Assembly (NCBI RefSeq): GCF_030252425.1
Contig: NZ_CP126994.1
Span: 2,971,001-3,035,000 of the forward strand
Direction: 5' to 3'
DNA: 64,000 nt
From: Acidisoma sp. PAMC 29798
Lineage (GTDB): Bacteria > Pseudomonadota > Alphaproteobacteria > Acetobacterales > Acetobacteraceae
The position numbers and the translations under genes are program-made. The notes under the pieces are model-generated. The model was not told where the DNA came from, ran no database searches, and saw only the letters and a program-made list of their open reading frames with translations. Positions 45,296-57,108 of this stretch are shown piece after piece (the stretch's first letter is position 1; every line of letters begins with the position of its first letter).

Positions 45296-46192
45296 ATGAA
45301 CCTGAGTTCGACGAACCAAAGCAAGCCCCCCAGCTTGACGAGACCCCTGAGCTTTCAGGCGATGATCCTGCGGCTGCACGAATACTGGTCCGATCGCGGC
45401 TGCGTCATTCTCCAGCCCTATGACGTCGAAATGGGGGCCGGCACCTTCCACCCGGCGACAACGTTGCGCGCCCTGGGCGGCAAGCCGTGGAAAGCCGCCT
45501 ATGTCCAGCCGAGCCGGCGGCCGACCGATGGCCGTTACGGCGAAAACCCCAACCGTCTCCAGCATTATTACCAGTATCAGGTGCTGATGAAGCCGAGCCC
45601 GCCCGATGCGCAGGCGCTGCTGCTCGGCAGCTACCGCGCCATCGGCATCGACCTCGACCGGCACGACATCCGCTTCGTGGAAGACGACTGGGAGAGCCCG
45701 ACGCTGGGTGCCTGGGGCCTCGGCTGGGAAGTCTGGTGCGACGGCATGGAAGTGACGCAGTTCACCTATTTCCAGCAAGTCGGCGGCATCCCCTGCGTGC
45801 TGCCGAGCATGGAACTGACCTACGGCCTCGAACGACTGGCGATGTACGTTCAGGGCGTCGAAAATGTGTACGACCTCGACTTCAACGGCCAAGGCGTCAG
45901 CTACGGGGATATCTTCCTCCGCGCCGAGCGCGACTACAGCCGCTTCAACTTCGAGGTCGCCGATACCGAAATCCTCAGCCGCCATTTCGAGGATGCGGAG
46001 CGTGAATGCGCAAGCCTGCTGAGCCACGCTCTGGCTCAACCCGCCTATGACCAGTGCATCAAGGCGAGCCACCTGTTCAATCTGCTCGATGCGCGGGGCG
46101 TCATCAGCGTGACCGAGCGCGCTGCCTATATCGGCCGGGTGCGGGCGCTGGCGCGGGGCTGCGCCGAAGCCTGGCTGGCCGGAGACGTCTGA
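45296..46192 (+). CDS. glyQ: Glycyl-tRNA synthetase alpha subunit
   Basis: Catalytic alpha subunit of the bacterial alpha2beta2 glycyl-tRNA synthetase, about 298 residues. Class II motifs and family blocks: [26 protein letters not shown] (in part: [19 protein letters not shown]), [34 protein letters not shown] and [20 protein letters not shown]. The start is uncertain: ATG 45296 gives normal length, while ATG 45266 or GTG 45254 add 10-14 residues. Its stop overlaps the glyS start. Confidence 0.95.
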   Translation: MNLSSTNQSKPPSLTRPLSFQAMILRLHEYWSDRGCVILQPYDVEMGAGTFHPATTLRALGGKPWKAAYVQPSRRPTDGRYGENPNRLQHYYQYQVLMKPSPPDAQALLLGSYRAIGIDLDRHDIRFVEDDWESPTLGAWGLGWEVWCDGMEVTQFTYFQQVGGIPCVLPSMELTYGLERLAMYVQGVENVYDLDFNGQGVSYGDIFLRAERDYSRFNFEVADTEILSRHFEDAERECASLLSHALAQPAYDQCIKASHLFNLLDARGVISVTERAAYIGRVRALARGCAEAWLAGDV

Positions 46193-48254
46193 TGGCCGAG
46201 TTTCTGCTCGAACTCTTCTCCGAGGAAATTCCGGCGCGCATGCAAGCGCAGGCGGCCGAAACGCTTGCGCGACTGCTGACCGAAGCCCTGGCGCCCCTTT
46301 CCCCAAAGGGCAGTCGCACGCTGAACAGCCCGCGTCGCATCGCCTGGATCGGCAGCCTGGCCGCCGAAGTGCCCGCCGCGACGATCAGCGAACGTGGCCC
46401 CAAGCTCGCCGCGCCCGAACAGGCCATCGCCGGCTTTCTGCGCAAGCACGGCGCCGCGCAGGAGGATCTGCGCGAGGATGCGGGCTATTGGTTGCTGGAG
46501 AAGCAGATACCGGGGCGGCCGGCGGCGGAGCTGATTGCCGAGGCGATCCCCGCTTTGCTGCGCCGCTTCCCCTGGCCGAAATCCATGCGCTGGGGCGGCA
46601 CCAGCAGCTTCACCTGGGTCCGCCCGCTGCGCCGCATCCTGTGCCTGCTCGACGGCGAAGTCGTGAACTTCTCCCTCGCCACAGCCGAGGATGATGGGCA
46701 CGGGCTCGTCAGCGGTTGCATTACCGAAGGCCACCGGTTCATGGCGCCGGACGCAGTCGAAATCCCTTCGGCCGAGGCCTATGAGGCAATCCTTGCGGAC
46801 CGCCGCGTCATCGTCTGCGCCGAGGAACGGCGGGCGCGTGTCGCGGCCGGCGTGACCGCCTGCGCCGAGGCGGCCGGCTATACGATCGTGCCGGATGAGG
46901 GGCTGCTGGACGAGGTGGCCGGTCTGGTCGAATGGCCAGTGGCCTTGCTCGGCCGGATCGACGCCCAGTTCATGGACCTGCCGCCGGAAGTCCGTCAGGT
47001 CTCGATGCGGGTCAATCAGCGCTACTTCGCCCTGACGGATGTTGCGGGCGCGCCTGCCCCTGCTTTCGTCTTCGCCGCGAATATCGCGGCACCGGATGGC
47101 GGGGCCGCCATCGTCGCCGGCAATGAGCGTGTGTTGCGGGCGCGCTTGTCCGACGCACGGCATTTCTGGGACCTCGATCGCCAGACACCTTTGGCGGAGC
47201 GCGTTGGGGCGCTTGGTCGCATCACCTTTCACGCCAAACTCGGCAGCCAGGGTCAACGGGTCACACGGATCGAAGGTCTTGCGGCGTTTATCGCGCCCTT
47301 GGTCGGCGCCGATCCCGCCCAAGCGCAGCGCGCCGCCTTTCTCTCCAAGGCGGACCTTACCACCGGCATGGTGGGGGAATTTCCTGAGCTTCAGGGCTTG
47401 ATGGGCAGCTATTACGCCCGCCATGACGGCGAGCCGGCTGCCGTGGCGGACGCCATTCGCGACCATTACGCGCCCAAAGGACCGAGCGACGCGGTGCCCG
47501 TGGCACCGGTGTCCATCGCAGTGGCGCTTGCCGACAAGCTCGATCTGCTGGCGAATTTCTTTGCCATTGACGAGAAGCCGACCGGCTCGGGCGATCCCTT
47601 CGCCCTACGCCGTGCCGGCCTTGGCGTCATCCGCATCATTCGTGAAAACGGCTTGCGTCTCAGCCTCCGCGATCTGATCCGTCATGCCCTCGGAACCGAG
47701 ACGCGCACGACGACGATCGCCGACGAGGTCCTGGCCTTCATCATCGAGCGGTTGCGCGTGCAACTTCGCGCCGAGGGCCGCCGGCATGACGTGCTGTCCG
47801 CCGCCTTCGCCGCCGCCAATGACGATGACCTGACGCGCCTGCTGCGCCGGGCTGACGCGGTCGAGGCGCTGCTGGGCACGACAGACGGCGAGAACCTGCT
47901 CGCCGCCTATCGCCGCGCCGCCAATATCCTACGCATCGAGGAGAAGAAGGGCCCGCTTGCACCCGGCGAGGTCGATGAAAGCCTTCTGACAGAGGATGCC
48001 GAGACATCCTTGAACGAGGCCCTTAAAACCGCTGAGAGTGACGTCACATTTTTCCTGAACGCGGAAGATTTTGCCGGGGCGATGGCAAAACTTGCGCCGA
48101 TGCGCCAGTCTGTCGATGCCTTCTTCACGGCCGTTACGGTTAACGCCGACGACCAAGACCTACGGAATAATCGCCTGCGCCTCTTGAGGCGGCTGCGCGC
48201 AACAATGGACCGCGCGGCCGACTTCTCGAAGTTAGAAACGACGGGAGCCGTATA

Positions 48255-48255
<1 letters not shown>
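46192..48255 (+). CDS. glyS: Glycyl-tRNA synthetase beta subunit
   Basis: Beta subunit of 687 residues that binds tRNA-Gly. Signature segments: [18 protein letters not shown] at the N-terminus, KSMRWGGTSSFTWVRPLRRI, FLSKADLTTGMVGEFPELQG, and the C-terminal anticodon-binding DALR-like region with DAFFTAVTVNADDQDLRNNRLRLL (in part: DDQDLRNNRLRLL). ATG 46192 overlaps the glyQ stop (TGATG); its stop overlaps the ppdK start (TAATG), so the three genes are translationally coupled. Confidence 0.97.
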
Positions 48256-50936
<2,681 letters not shown>

Positions 50937-51063
50937 ACTATGGCCATATCCGCCATTTTCTGAACACGGAACAGGTGCTTCCTAGAGTGATCGATCGGGT
51001 GTCTGACTGGCAATCCTCGCACGGCCACCCGATCTTCATGCCAATAGGAAGGGCTGCCGTCAG

Positions 51064-51930
51064 ATGAGCCAGGCGATCTCTCAAGGATTTTCGTCACCGT
51101 CCGCCGGTCACCCGCTGATCTCCGTCGTGGTGCCCGTGCGGAACGAGGCTGCGAATATTCTTCCTCTCATCGGCGAAATCCGCACGGCCCTGGCCGGGAT
51201 TTCGCACGAAATCGTTTATGTCGATGATGGCAGCACGGATGAGACGCCGCAGCGCTTGCGCCAGGCTTTGGCCGAGGGCGCGCCACTGCGCATCATTCGC
51301 CACCGCACCAGCTGCGGCCAAAGCGCCGGCGTCGTCACCGGCGTCAAGCATGCACGCGGCACCTGGATCGCCACCTTGGATGGCGACGGGCAGAACGACC
51401 CGGCGAACATCCCCGGCATGCTGGAGCGCGGGCAGGCTGAAGAGCGTTTGACCTCCGTTCCGGTTCTGATGGCCGGTTGGCGCCAGAAGCGGCGCGATAC
51501 CTCCGCCAAACGCTATGGCTCCCGCATTGCCAATAAGGTGCGCGCCTCGATCCTGAAGGATGCGACGCCGGACACCGGTTGTGGCCTCAAAGTCTTTCGG
51601 CGCGAGGCCTTCCTCGAAATTCCGCATTTCGACCATATGCATCGCTATCTACCCGCACTTTTCATCCGCGCCGGCGGACGTGTGATTTCGGTGCCCGTCA
51701 ATCATCGCCCGCGTCTCGAAGGGACATCGAACTACAATAACTGGCAGCGCCTGCGCGTCGGCATCGTCGATCTCGCCGGCATGTATTGGCTCCAGCGTCG
51801 CTGGAACAAGGCCGAGATCGACGGCCCGATCATCGAGCCGCCGGTCGCCGCCATGGAGCGCCGCCAGGTGGAGGGCATCGCCCCTGTCGCGATCACCATG
51901 CAGACCGGCCAGACGAGTGAGCAGATATGA
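51064..51930 (+). CDS. Family 2 glycosyltransferase (dolichyl-phosphate mannosyltransferase-like)
   Basis: GT2 enzyme of 288 residues: SVVVPVRNEAANI opens the nucleotide-sugar fold, YVDDGSTDETPQRL and ATLDGDGQNDPANIP carry the DxD-type metal site, and GCGLKVFRREAFLEIPHFDHMHRYLP is the acceptor-side block, read as GCGLKVFRRE and HFDHMHRYLP. It resembles undecaprenyl-phosphate sugar transferases but lacks the C-terminal membrane helices of ArnC. It overlaps the next gene, a VTT protein, by four bases, so the two probably act together on a membrane lipid carrier. Confidence 0.88.
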   Translation: MSQAISQGFSSPSAGHPLISVVVPVRNEAANILPLIGEIRTALAGISHEIVYVDDGSTDETPQRLRQALAEGAPLRIIRHRTSCGQSAGVVTGVKHARGTWIATLDGDGQNDPANIPGMLERGQAEERLTSVPVLMAGWRQKRRDTSAKRYGSRIANKVRASILKDATPDTGCGLKVFRREAFLEIPHFDHMHRYLPALFIRAGGRVISVPVNHRPRLEGTSNYNNWQRLRVGIVDLAGMYWLQRRWNKAEIDGPIIEPPVAAMERRQVEGIAPVAITMQTGQTSEQI

Positions 51931-52634
51931 GCGCACATTCATCACGGACGTCGATCACCGCGCCGGACCAGGACCGGAAGGAGATTTGGCGTCTCCTCGT
52001 CAAGCCGCTCGGTCTGTTGCTGGGCCTGGTTCTTGCCGGGGTGGTGATCAAGACCCTGTCCGGCGGCCTCAATAACGGGTTGCTCGCGCAATATGTCGTG
52101 GGTCATGGCATCGAAGGCGAGGCCTTCTTCGTGGCAGGTGGCGCCTTACTGTGCGCGGTCGGTCTGCCGCGCCAGGCTTTGGCCTTCGCCGGCGGCTACG
52201 CCTTCGGCTTGAAGCTGGGTTTCGTGCTGGCGATGACCGCCCAGATCCTGGGTTGCGTCGTCGACTTCTTCTGGGCACGTGCGATTGCGCGGGACTGGGT
52301 GCGTGGCCGCCTGGGCGCGCGCCTCGCGCGCCTCGACAGTCAGTTGAGCGCCCAACCCTTCATGGCGTCGCTGACGCTGCGCCTGTTGCCGGTCGGCAAT
52401 AACGTCGTGCTGAGCTTGCTTGCGGGCATTTCCTCGGTCGGCGCAGTGCCGTTCCTGGCCGCGTCCTTCATCGGCTATGTGCCACAGACCTTGGTCTTCG
52501 GGCTGCTGGGCAGCGGTGTCCATGTCTCGCACAGCACCCAGATCGTGATGGGCAGCGTGTTGTTCGTGCTCTCCGCGCTCCTCGGCGTCGTGCTTCTCCG
52601 CCATTGGCGCAAGCAGACGAGCGTCGCGGCGTAG
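51927..52634 (+). CDS. TVP38/TMEM64 (VTT/DedA-like) membrane protein
   Basis: Integral inner-membrane protein of 235 residues with about six helices. VTT/SNARE-associated domain features: FFVAGGALLCAVGLPRQALAFAGGYAFG (in part: VGLPRQALAFAGGYAFG), LGARLARLDSQLSAQPFMASLTLRLLPVGNNV, read as FMASLTLRLLPVGNNV, and SFIGYVPQTLVFGLLGSG. Members of this superfamily move lipids such as undecaprenyl phosphate across the membrane. Coupling to a GT2 gene supports a lipid-linked sugar role. Confidence 0.88.
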   Translation: MSAHSSRTSITAPDQDRKEIWRLLVKPLGLLLGLVLAGVVIKTLSGGLNNGLLAQYVVGHGIEGEAFFVAGGALLCAVGLPRQALAFAGGYAFGLKLGFVLAMTAQILGCVVDFFWARAIARDWVRGRLGARLARLDSQLSAQPFMASLTLRLLPVGNNVVLSLLAGISSVGAVPFLAASFIGYVPQTLVFGLLGSGVHVSHSTQIVMGSVLFVLSALLGVVLLRHWRKQTSVAA

Positions 52635-52637
52635 ATT

Positions 52638-52663
52638 GGCGGAAAAGCGAAGCATCATCCGCC
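52638..52663. repeat. Degenerate copy of the dispersed hairpin repeat
   Basis: GGCGGAAAAGCGAAGCATCATCCGCC starts four bases after the VTT stop (written in part: GGCGGAAAAGCG and ATCATCCGCC). GGCGGA pairs with TCCGCC. It shares GGCGGAAAAGCG with the exact copies at 35 and 44 kb and again lies at a gene end, here between convergent genes. Confidence 0.6.
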
Positions 52664-52664
52664 G

Positions 52665-53504
52665 TTAAACGGCGACCCCGGCGCGGGCGAAGGCCTCCGC
52701 CGGGGTCACGCCATCTGCCCGCAGGGCGCGCAGACTGAGAGACCCGGCGCGCTTCGACAACTTCTCCCCCCATTGGTCCGTCAGGAGCCCGTGATGGGCA
52801 TAGCGCGGCGCCGGCCAGCCCATCAGCGCCTGCACCAGCCTGTGAATATCCGTCGAGGCCCGAAGCTCCTCACCCCGCGTCACCAAAGTCACGCCTTGAA
52901 GCGCGTCATCATGGGTGACGCAAAGATGGTAGCTGGCGGGCGTGTCCTTGCGCGCGAGCACCACATCCCCGAAGGCGCCGGGATCGCAGAGGACCGAACC
53001 GACGCCTTCCTCCTCATAGGTCAATGGCCCCGCCTCGGCTGCCGCCAGGGCCATGCGCAGCCGCCAGGCATGGGGCGACCCGGCCGCCATCCGCGTCGCC
53101 GCGATATCCTGCGGCAGATGGGCGCAGGTGCCGGGATAGACCGGGCCATCCGGCCCAGGCGGCGCCGTGGTTGCCGCTTCGATTTCGCTGCGCGTGCAGA
53201 AACACGGATAGAGCAGCCCGCGCCCGCGCAGCACGGCCAGCACCCCCTCATAGTCAGGGAAATGCGCGGCTTGGTGGCGGACAGGGCGATCCCAATCGAG
53301 GCCGAGCCAGGCCATATCTTCCAGGATCGCGGCTTCGAACTCCGGCCGGCATCGGGTCACGTCAATGTTTTCGATCCGCAGCAGGAAAGACCCGCCAGAC
53401 ATCCGTGCCCGGCGCCAGGCGGTTAGGGCCGCGAAAGCATGCCCCAAATGCAAAAAGCCGGTGGGACTGGGGGCGAAGCGTGTGGTCTCGGGGGCTGGGG
53501 TCAC
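52665..53504 (-). CDS. gluQ: Glutamyl-Q tRNA(Asp) synthetase
   Basis: Truncated GluRS paralogue of 279 residues that attaches glutamate to queuosine in tRNA-Asp. Class I motifs: HLGHAFAA (HIGH) in FAPSPTGFLHLGHAFAA, and KLSKR (KMSKS-like). The zinc-type CFCTRSEIEA is present, and there is no anticodon-binding domain, as expected for GluQ. GTG 53502-53504 is the start. It is divergent from the esterase gene. Confidence 0.94.
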   Translation of the reverse strand: MTPAPETTRFAPSPTGFLHLGHAFAALTAWRRARMSGGSFLLRIENIDVTRCRPEFEAAILEDMAWLGLDWDRPVRHQAAHFPDYEGVLAVLRGRGLLYPCFCTRSEIEAATTAPPGPDGPVYPGTCAHLPQDIAATRMAAGSPHAWRLRMALAAAEAGPLTYEEEGVGSVLCDPGAFGDVVLARKDTPASYHLCVTHDDALQGVTLVTRGEELRASTDIHRLVQALMGWPAPRYAHHGLLTDQWGEKLSKRAGSLSLRALRADGVTPAEAFARAGVAV

Positions 53505-53553
53505 GCGTCCGATGCTGTAGCATCGGGCGCATCACCACAACTGAGGACGACGA

Positions 53554-54222
53554 ATGGCAAAGATCGATGGACCGCGTTTCGGGCCGCAATCCGGCGGAGC
53601 CCCCCAACAACTCGTGGTGCTCTGCCATGGCGTCGGTTCCAACGGCGACGACCTGATCGCCCTCGCGCCAATGCTCGCGGCCGCCTTGCCGCATGCCCTG
53701 TTCATCGCCCCCAACGGCCCGCAGGCCTATGACATGATGTCGGGCGGCGCGGGCCGGCAATGGTTCAGCCTCGCCGACCGCCGCCTCGCTCCGATGGAGG
53801 CCGGCGTCCGGGCCGCGACGGCGAGCCTCGACCAGTTCCTGGATGAGACCTTGGCAACGCTGAACCTGCCGCCGACGGCCTATGCCCTCGCGGGTTTCAG
53901 CCAGGGCGCGATGATGGCCCTGTTCACAGGCCTGCGTCGGCCGCAGGCGCCGCGCGTCATCCTCGCCTATTCCGGGATGCTTCTGGGTCCTGACAAGCTT
54001 GAGGCGGAAATGGCGAATCGGGCGCCGGTCCTGTTGGTGCATGGCGAGCGCGACGAGAATCTGCCGTCGAGTGCCTCCAAGATTGCGGCAGAGGTCCTGG
54101 GCCGCCTGAACGTGCCAACAACACTGCTTTTACGTCCAGATTTGGGCCATAGCATTGATCCCGCTGGCATTATGGCGGGCGTCAATGCGTTACGGGACGC
54201 TTTTACGACACCATCCCCATGA
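53554..54222 (+). CDS. Phospholipase/carboxylesterase (alpha/beta hydrolase)
   Basis: Hydrolase of 222 residues of the acyl-protein thioesterase/carboxylesterase group. It has LVVLCHGVGSNGDDLIAL, the nucleophile elbow ALAGFSQGAMMAL (serine about residue 116), the aspartate in VLLVHGERDENLPSS and the histidine in DLGHSIDPAGI. No signal peptide. The short intergenic distance to gluQ and opposite direction imply a separate promoter. Confidence 0.88.
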   Translation: MAKIDGPRFGPQSGGAPQQLVVLCHGVGSNGDDLIALAPMLAAALPHALFIAPNGPQAYDMMSGGAGRQWFSLADRRLAPMEAGVRAATASLDQFLDETLATLNLPPTAYALAGFSQGAMMALFTGLRRPQAPRVILAYSGMLLGPDKLEAEMANRAPVLLVHGERDENLPSSASKIAAEVLGRLNVPTTLLLRPDLGHSIDPAGIMAGVNALRDAFTTPSP

Positions 54223-54457
54223 CGGGGGCGTGACACCTCGTACCGGGGCGCTTGCCGGCCTCCTCCGGCTTTGCGATAGTCCGTTCAGGATTTCTGCGGC
54301 GCACCACATCTGCGGGTCGATCGCTTAGCCTCCCCCAGATATGGTCGCTCATGAAGGAGCGGCGATTGGCCTATGGCGTGCAGCCTGTCCAAGTCTCGGT
54401 TCCGGGGTGGCAACCCGGCTCTGAGGCAATGCCCCTGATGGCCGTGAGGCGCATCGG

Positions 54458-55018
54458 GTGAGCCATATCTCCGCCGGTCTCCAAACCCTCGTTCTGAACG
54501 CGGATATGCAGCCATTGAGCTGGGGTCCGCTGTCGGTCTGGCCGTGGCAGGATGCGCTGGTCGCGGTGCTCCAAGACCGGGTCAGCCCGGTCATCAATTA
54601 TGAGACCGAGGTTCATTCCGCCAACCGATCCTTCGCCATCCCCTCGGTTGTCGCGCTGAAACGCTATCACAAACGCAAACACGTCGCCTTCACTCGCTAC
54701 CACGTGTTTCTGAGGGACGGTTTCCGCTGCCAATACTGCGCGGAGACGCTGACCGCCAAGGAACTCACCTTCGATCACGTCGTGCCACGCTGCCGAGGTG
54801 GCACCACCGTCTGGCATAATGTCGTGACCTGCTGCCAGCGCGACAACCTGTACAAGGGCAGCAAGTCGCTGCGGGAGAGCGGGCTTCGCTTGCTCCGCAA
54901 CCCTTATGAGCCGAGCCCACACCAGATCGACGACTTTGCCAAGCGGCATGCGTCGCGCGACAATCTGCACAAGACCTGGATCGATTTCCTGTATTGGGAT
55001 GCGGATCTGGAAGCATAG
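54458..55018 (+). CDS. HNH endonuclease family protein
   Basis: Protein of 186 residues with a Cys4-type HNH module: CQYCAETL opens the zinc site, and TFDHVVPRCRGGTTVWHNVV holds the catalytic aspartate-histidine pair. The second zinc pair, usually CxxC, reads CCQRDN, so one expected cysteine is an aspartate. The N-terminal domain TLVLNADMQPLSWGPLSVWPW is the usual part of this family in alphaproteobacteria. GTG 54458 has GAGG upstream at about eight bases. Nuclease activity should be treated as unproven. Confidence 0.85.
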   Translation: MSHISAGLQTLVLNADMQPLSWGPLSVWPWQDALVAVLQDRVSPVINYETEVHSANRSFAIPSVVALKRYHKRKHVAFTRYHVFLRDGFRCQYCAETLTAKELTFDHVVPRCRGGTTVWHNVVTCCQRDNLYKGSKSLRESGLRLLRNPYEPSPHQIDDFAKRHASRDNLHKTWIDFLYWDADLEA

Positions 55019-55027
55019 GAGCGAGGC

Positions 55028-57067
55028 TTGGCGGGTCATGACGATGAATTCGTAAAGACCACCTGCCCGCGAGATTGCTACGATTCCTGTGGCATCACCG
55101 TGCGAAAAGAAGCCGGCCGGATCCGCCAGGTCACCGGTGACCCCGATCATTTCGTCAGCGGCGGCAGTCTGTGCGCCAAATGCACCCTCGCCTATAACGG
55201 TGCCTGGATCGATCCGGCGCAGAGATTGCGCACACCGCTGCGCCGGATCGGTCCAAAGGGCGAGGGCCTGTTCGAACCGATCCCCTGGGACGTCGCGCTG
55301 GCGGAAATCGCGACACGGCTGCGCGCCATTTCTGAGCCCAAGACAATCCTGCAGACGCATTACACCGGCACCTGCTCGGCGATCGCCGGCAATTTCCCGC
55401 AGCGGTTCTTTCGCCGCCTCGGCGCGACCGAGGTCGATCCCGACACCGTCTGCAACAAGGCGGGCCATGTCGGCCTGTCTTACGTCACGGGCAATTCCGC
55501 CGAAGGCTTCGACCCGCGCCAATTGGACAATGCCGCCTGCCTGCTGATCTGGGGCGCCAACCCGTCCGCATCCGCACCGCATATCCACAAAACCTGGGCG
55601 ACGCGGACCCGCGCCAAAATGATCGTCATCGACCCGATCTTGCATGACACCGCGCGCGCCGCCGATATCCACCTTCAGAACCGCCCTGGGTCGGATGCGG
55701 CGCTCGCCTTCGGCATGCTGCATATCATCGCGCGGGAAGGCCTGCTCGATGCGGCCTTCATCGCCGCACATACCGTCGGGTGGGAGGCCGTGGCCGAACA
55801 GCTTCCGGCGATGACGCCCGCGCGCACCGCTGCGCTGACGGGCGTGCCGATCGCGCTGATCGAGGACGTGGCCATCGCCTATGCCAAGGGCCCATCGCTG
55901 CTTTGGCTCGGCCAGGGCATGCAGCGACAACGGATGGGCGGCAATGCCTTCCGCTCCGCCGCCATCATGGCCGGCGCTACCGGCAATATCGGCAAGCCCG
56001 GCACCGGCCTTCTGTTCCTGAACGGCGCCAATACACGCGGCGCTGATCTTGCCACTATCGTGACAGGCGGCATGGATTATCCGGATCCTGAAATGGTCAG
56101 CCAGATGGATCTTGCCCGCGCGCTGAGCGACGCCACGCGATCACGCGCGCTGTTCTGCTGGAACAATAATATCGTTGCCTCAAATCCCGAGCAGGCGAAG
56201 CTGAAGACCGCCCTCCGGCGCGAGGATCTGCTCCATGTCGTGATCGATCTTTTTCCGACGGACACGGCAGATTACGCCGATTACGTGTTGCCGGCGGCGA
56301 GCTTTCTGGAATTCGATGATGTGTTGTTTCCCTATTTCCACAATGTATTGTCTGCGCAAGTGAAGGCGATCGAGCCAATTGGGGAAAGTCTGCCCAACCA
56401 GGAGATTTTCCGGCGCTTGGCCGCTGCCATGGGGTTTGACGACGCACCTCTGTTCGAGACGGACTCTGCGATCATGGAGCGCATCATCGCAGAGACGGGA
56501 TTCGCGGAAGGGTTTGCGGGACTCGCGAAACGCGGCACGGTTGATGTGTTCGCAACACCGCCGGTCGCGTATGCGGGTGGCGTCTTCCCAACGCCCTCAG
56601 GAAAATTCGAATTCGGATCGAGCCAAGCAGTGGCGGACGGGCATCCCTTTGCGCCCTTCCCACATGCGGATGAGCCCGAGACTGCTGGCCGCCTGCGGCT
56701 GTTGTCCCCCGCCTCACGCTGGACGATGAACAGCAGCTATGGCAACGACACGAAGGTGCTTCGGCAGTTGACGGGACCGGAGGTTCTGCTCAATGCCGAG
56801 GATGCACGCGAGCGGGGTTTCGCGGATGGCGACCACGTCGATGTCGTCAATGAACTGGGCGCATTGCCTGCAGTGGTGGAAATTTCAGAGGATGTGCCGG
56901 CCGGGGTTGCGCTGGTCTACAAGGGTCGCTGGCTGAAGCACGATGAGTCCCGTGCCAATGTGAACCTGCTCAATCCGGGCGAGAAAACCGATATGGGCGA
57001 AAGTTCCAGTGTCCACGGCGTGAGTGTGACGCTGCGAAAACGCGAAATGCTCACTCCCCTGTCATAA
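55028..57067 (+). CDS. Molybdopterin-dependent oxidoreductase
   Basis: DMSO-reductase-family enzyme of 679 residues. The N-terminal 4Fe-4S motif has C13, C17, C21 and C49 (TTCPRDCYDSCGI and SLCAKC). Molybdopterin-binding blocks include WGANPSASAPHIHKTW, GQGMQRQRMGGNAFR and the C-terminal RWTMNSSYGNDTKVL and GEKTDMGESSSVHGV regions. No twin-arginine signal is seen, so it should be cytoplasmic. The start is TTG 55028 after GAGCGAGGC. Substrate is unknown; no partner subunit genes are adjacent. Confidence 0.88.
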   Translation: MAGHDDEFVKTTCPRDCYDSCGITVRKEAGRIRQVTGDPDHFVSGGSLCAKCTLAYNGAWIDPAQRLRTPLRRIGPKGEGLFEPIPWDVALAEIATRLRAISEPKTILQTHYTGTCSAIAGNFPQRFFRRLGATEVDPDTVCNKAGHVGLSYVTGNSAEGFDPRQLDNAACLLIWGANPSASAPHIHKTWATRTRAKMIVIDPILHDTARAADIHLQNRPGSDAALAFGMLHIIAREGLLDAAFIAAHTVGWEAVAEQLPAMTPARTAALTGVPIALIEDVAIAYAKGPSLLWLGQGMQRQRMGGNAFRSAAIMAGATGNIGKPGTGLLFLNGANTRGADLATIVTGGMDYPDPEMVSQMDLARALSDATRSRALFCWNNNIVASNPEQAKLKTALRREDLLHVVIDLFPTDTADYADYVLPAASFLEFDDVLFPYFHNVLSAQVKAIEPIGESLPNQEIFRRLAAAMGFDDAPLFETDSAIMERIIAETGFAEGFAGLAKRGTVDVFATPPVAYAGGVFPTPSGKFEFGSSQAVADGHPFAPFPHADEPETAGRLRLLSPASRWTMNSSYGNDTKVLRQLTGPEVLLNAEDARERGFADGDHVDVVNELGALPAVVEISEDVPAGVALVYKGRWLKHDESRANVNLLNPGEKTDMGESSSVHGVSVTLRKREMLTPLS

Positions 57068-57108
57068 ATCTTCGACGCTGCGGGTCTGCGACTCGACCAG
57101 ACGGCCGA

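Noticed and set aside
54252-54461. 70-codon plus-strand frame overlapping the HNH start
   Set aside because: No ribosome site or recognisable motif; it fills the gap upstream of the HNH gene by chance.
54371-55930. 519-codon minus-strand frame
   Set aside because: Antisense to the HNH and molybdopterin oxidoreductase genes; no family motif.
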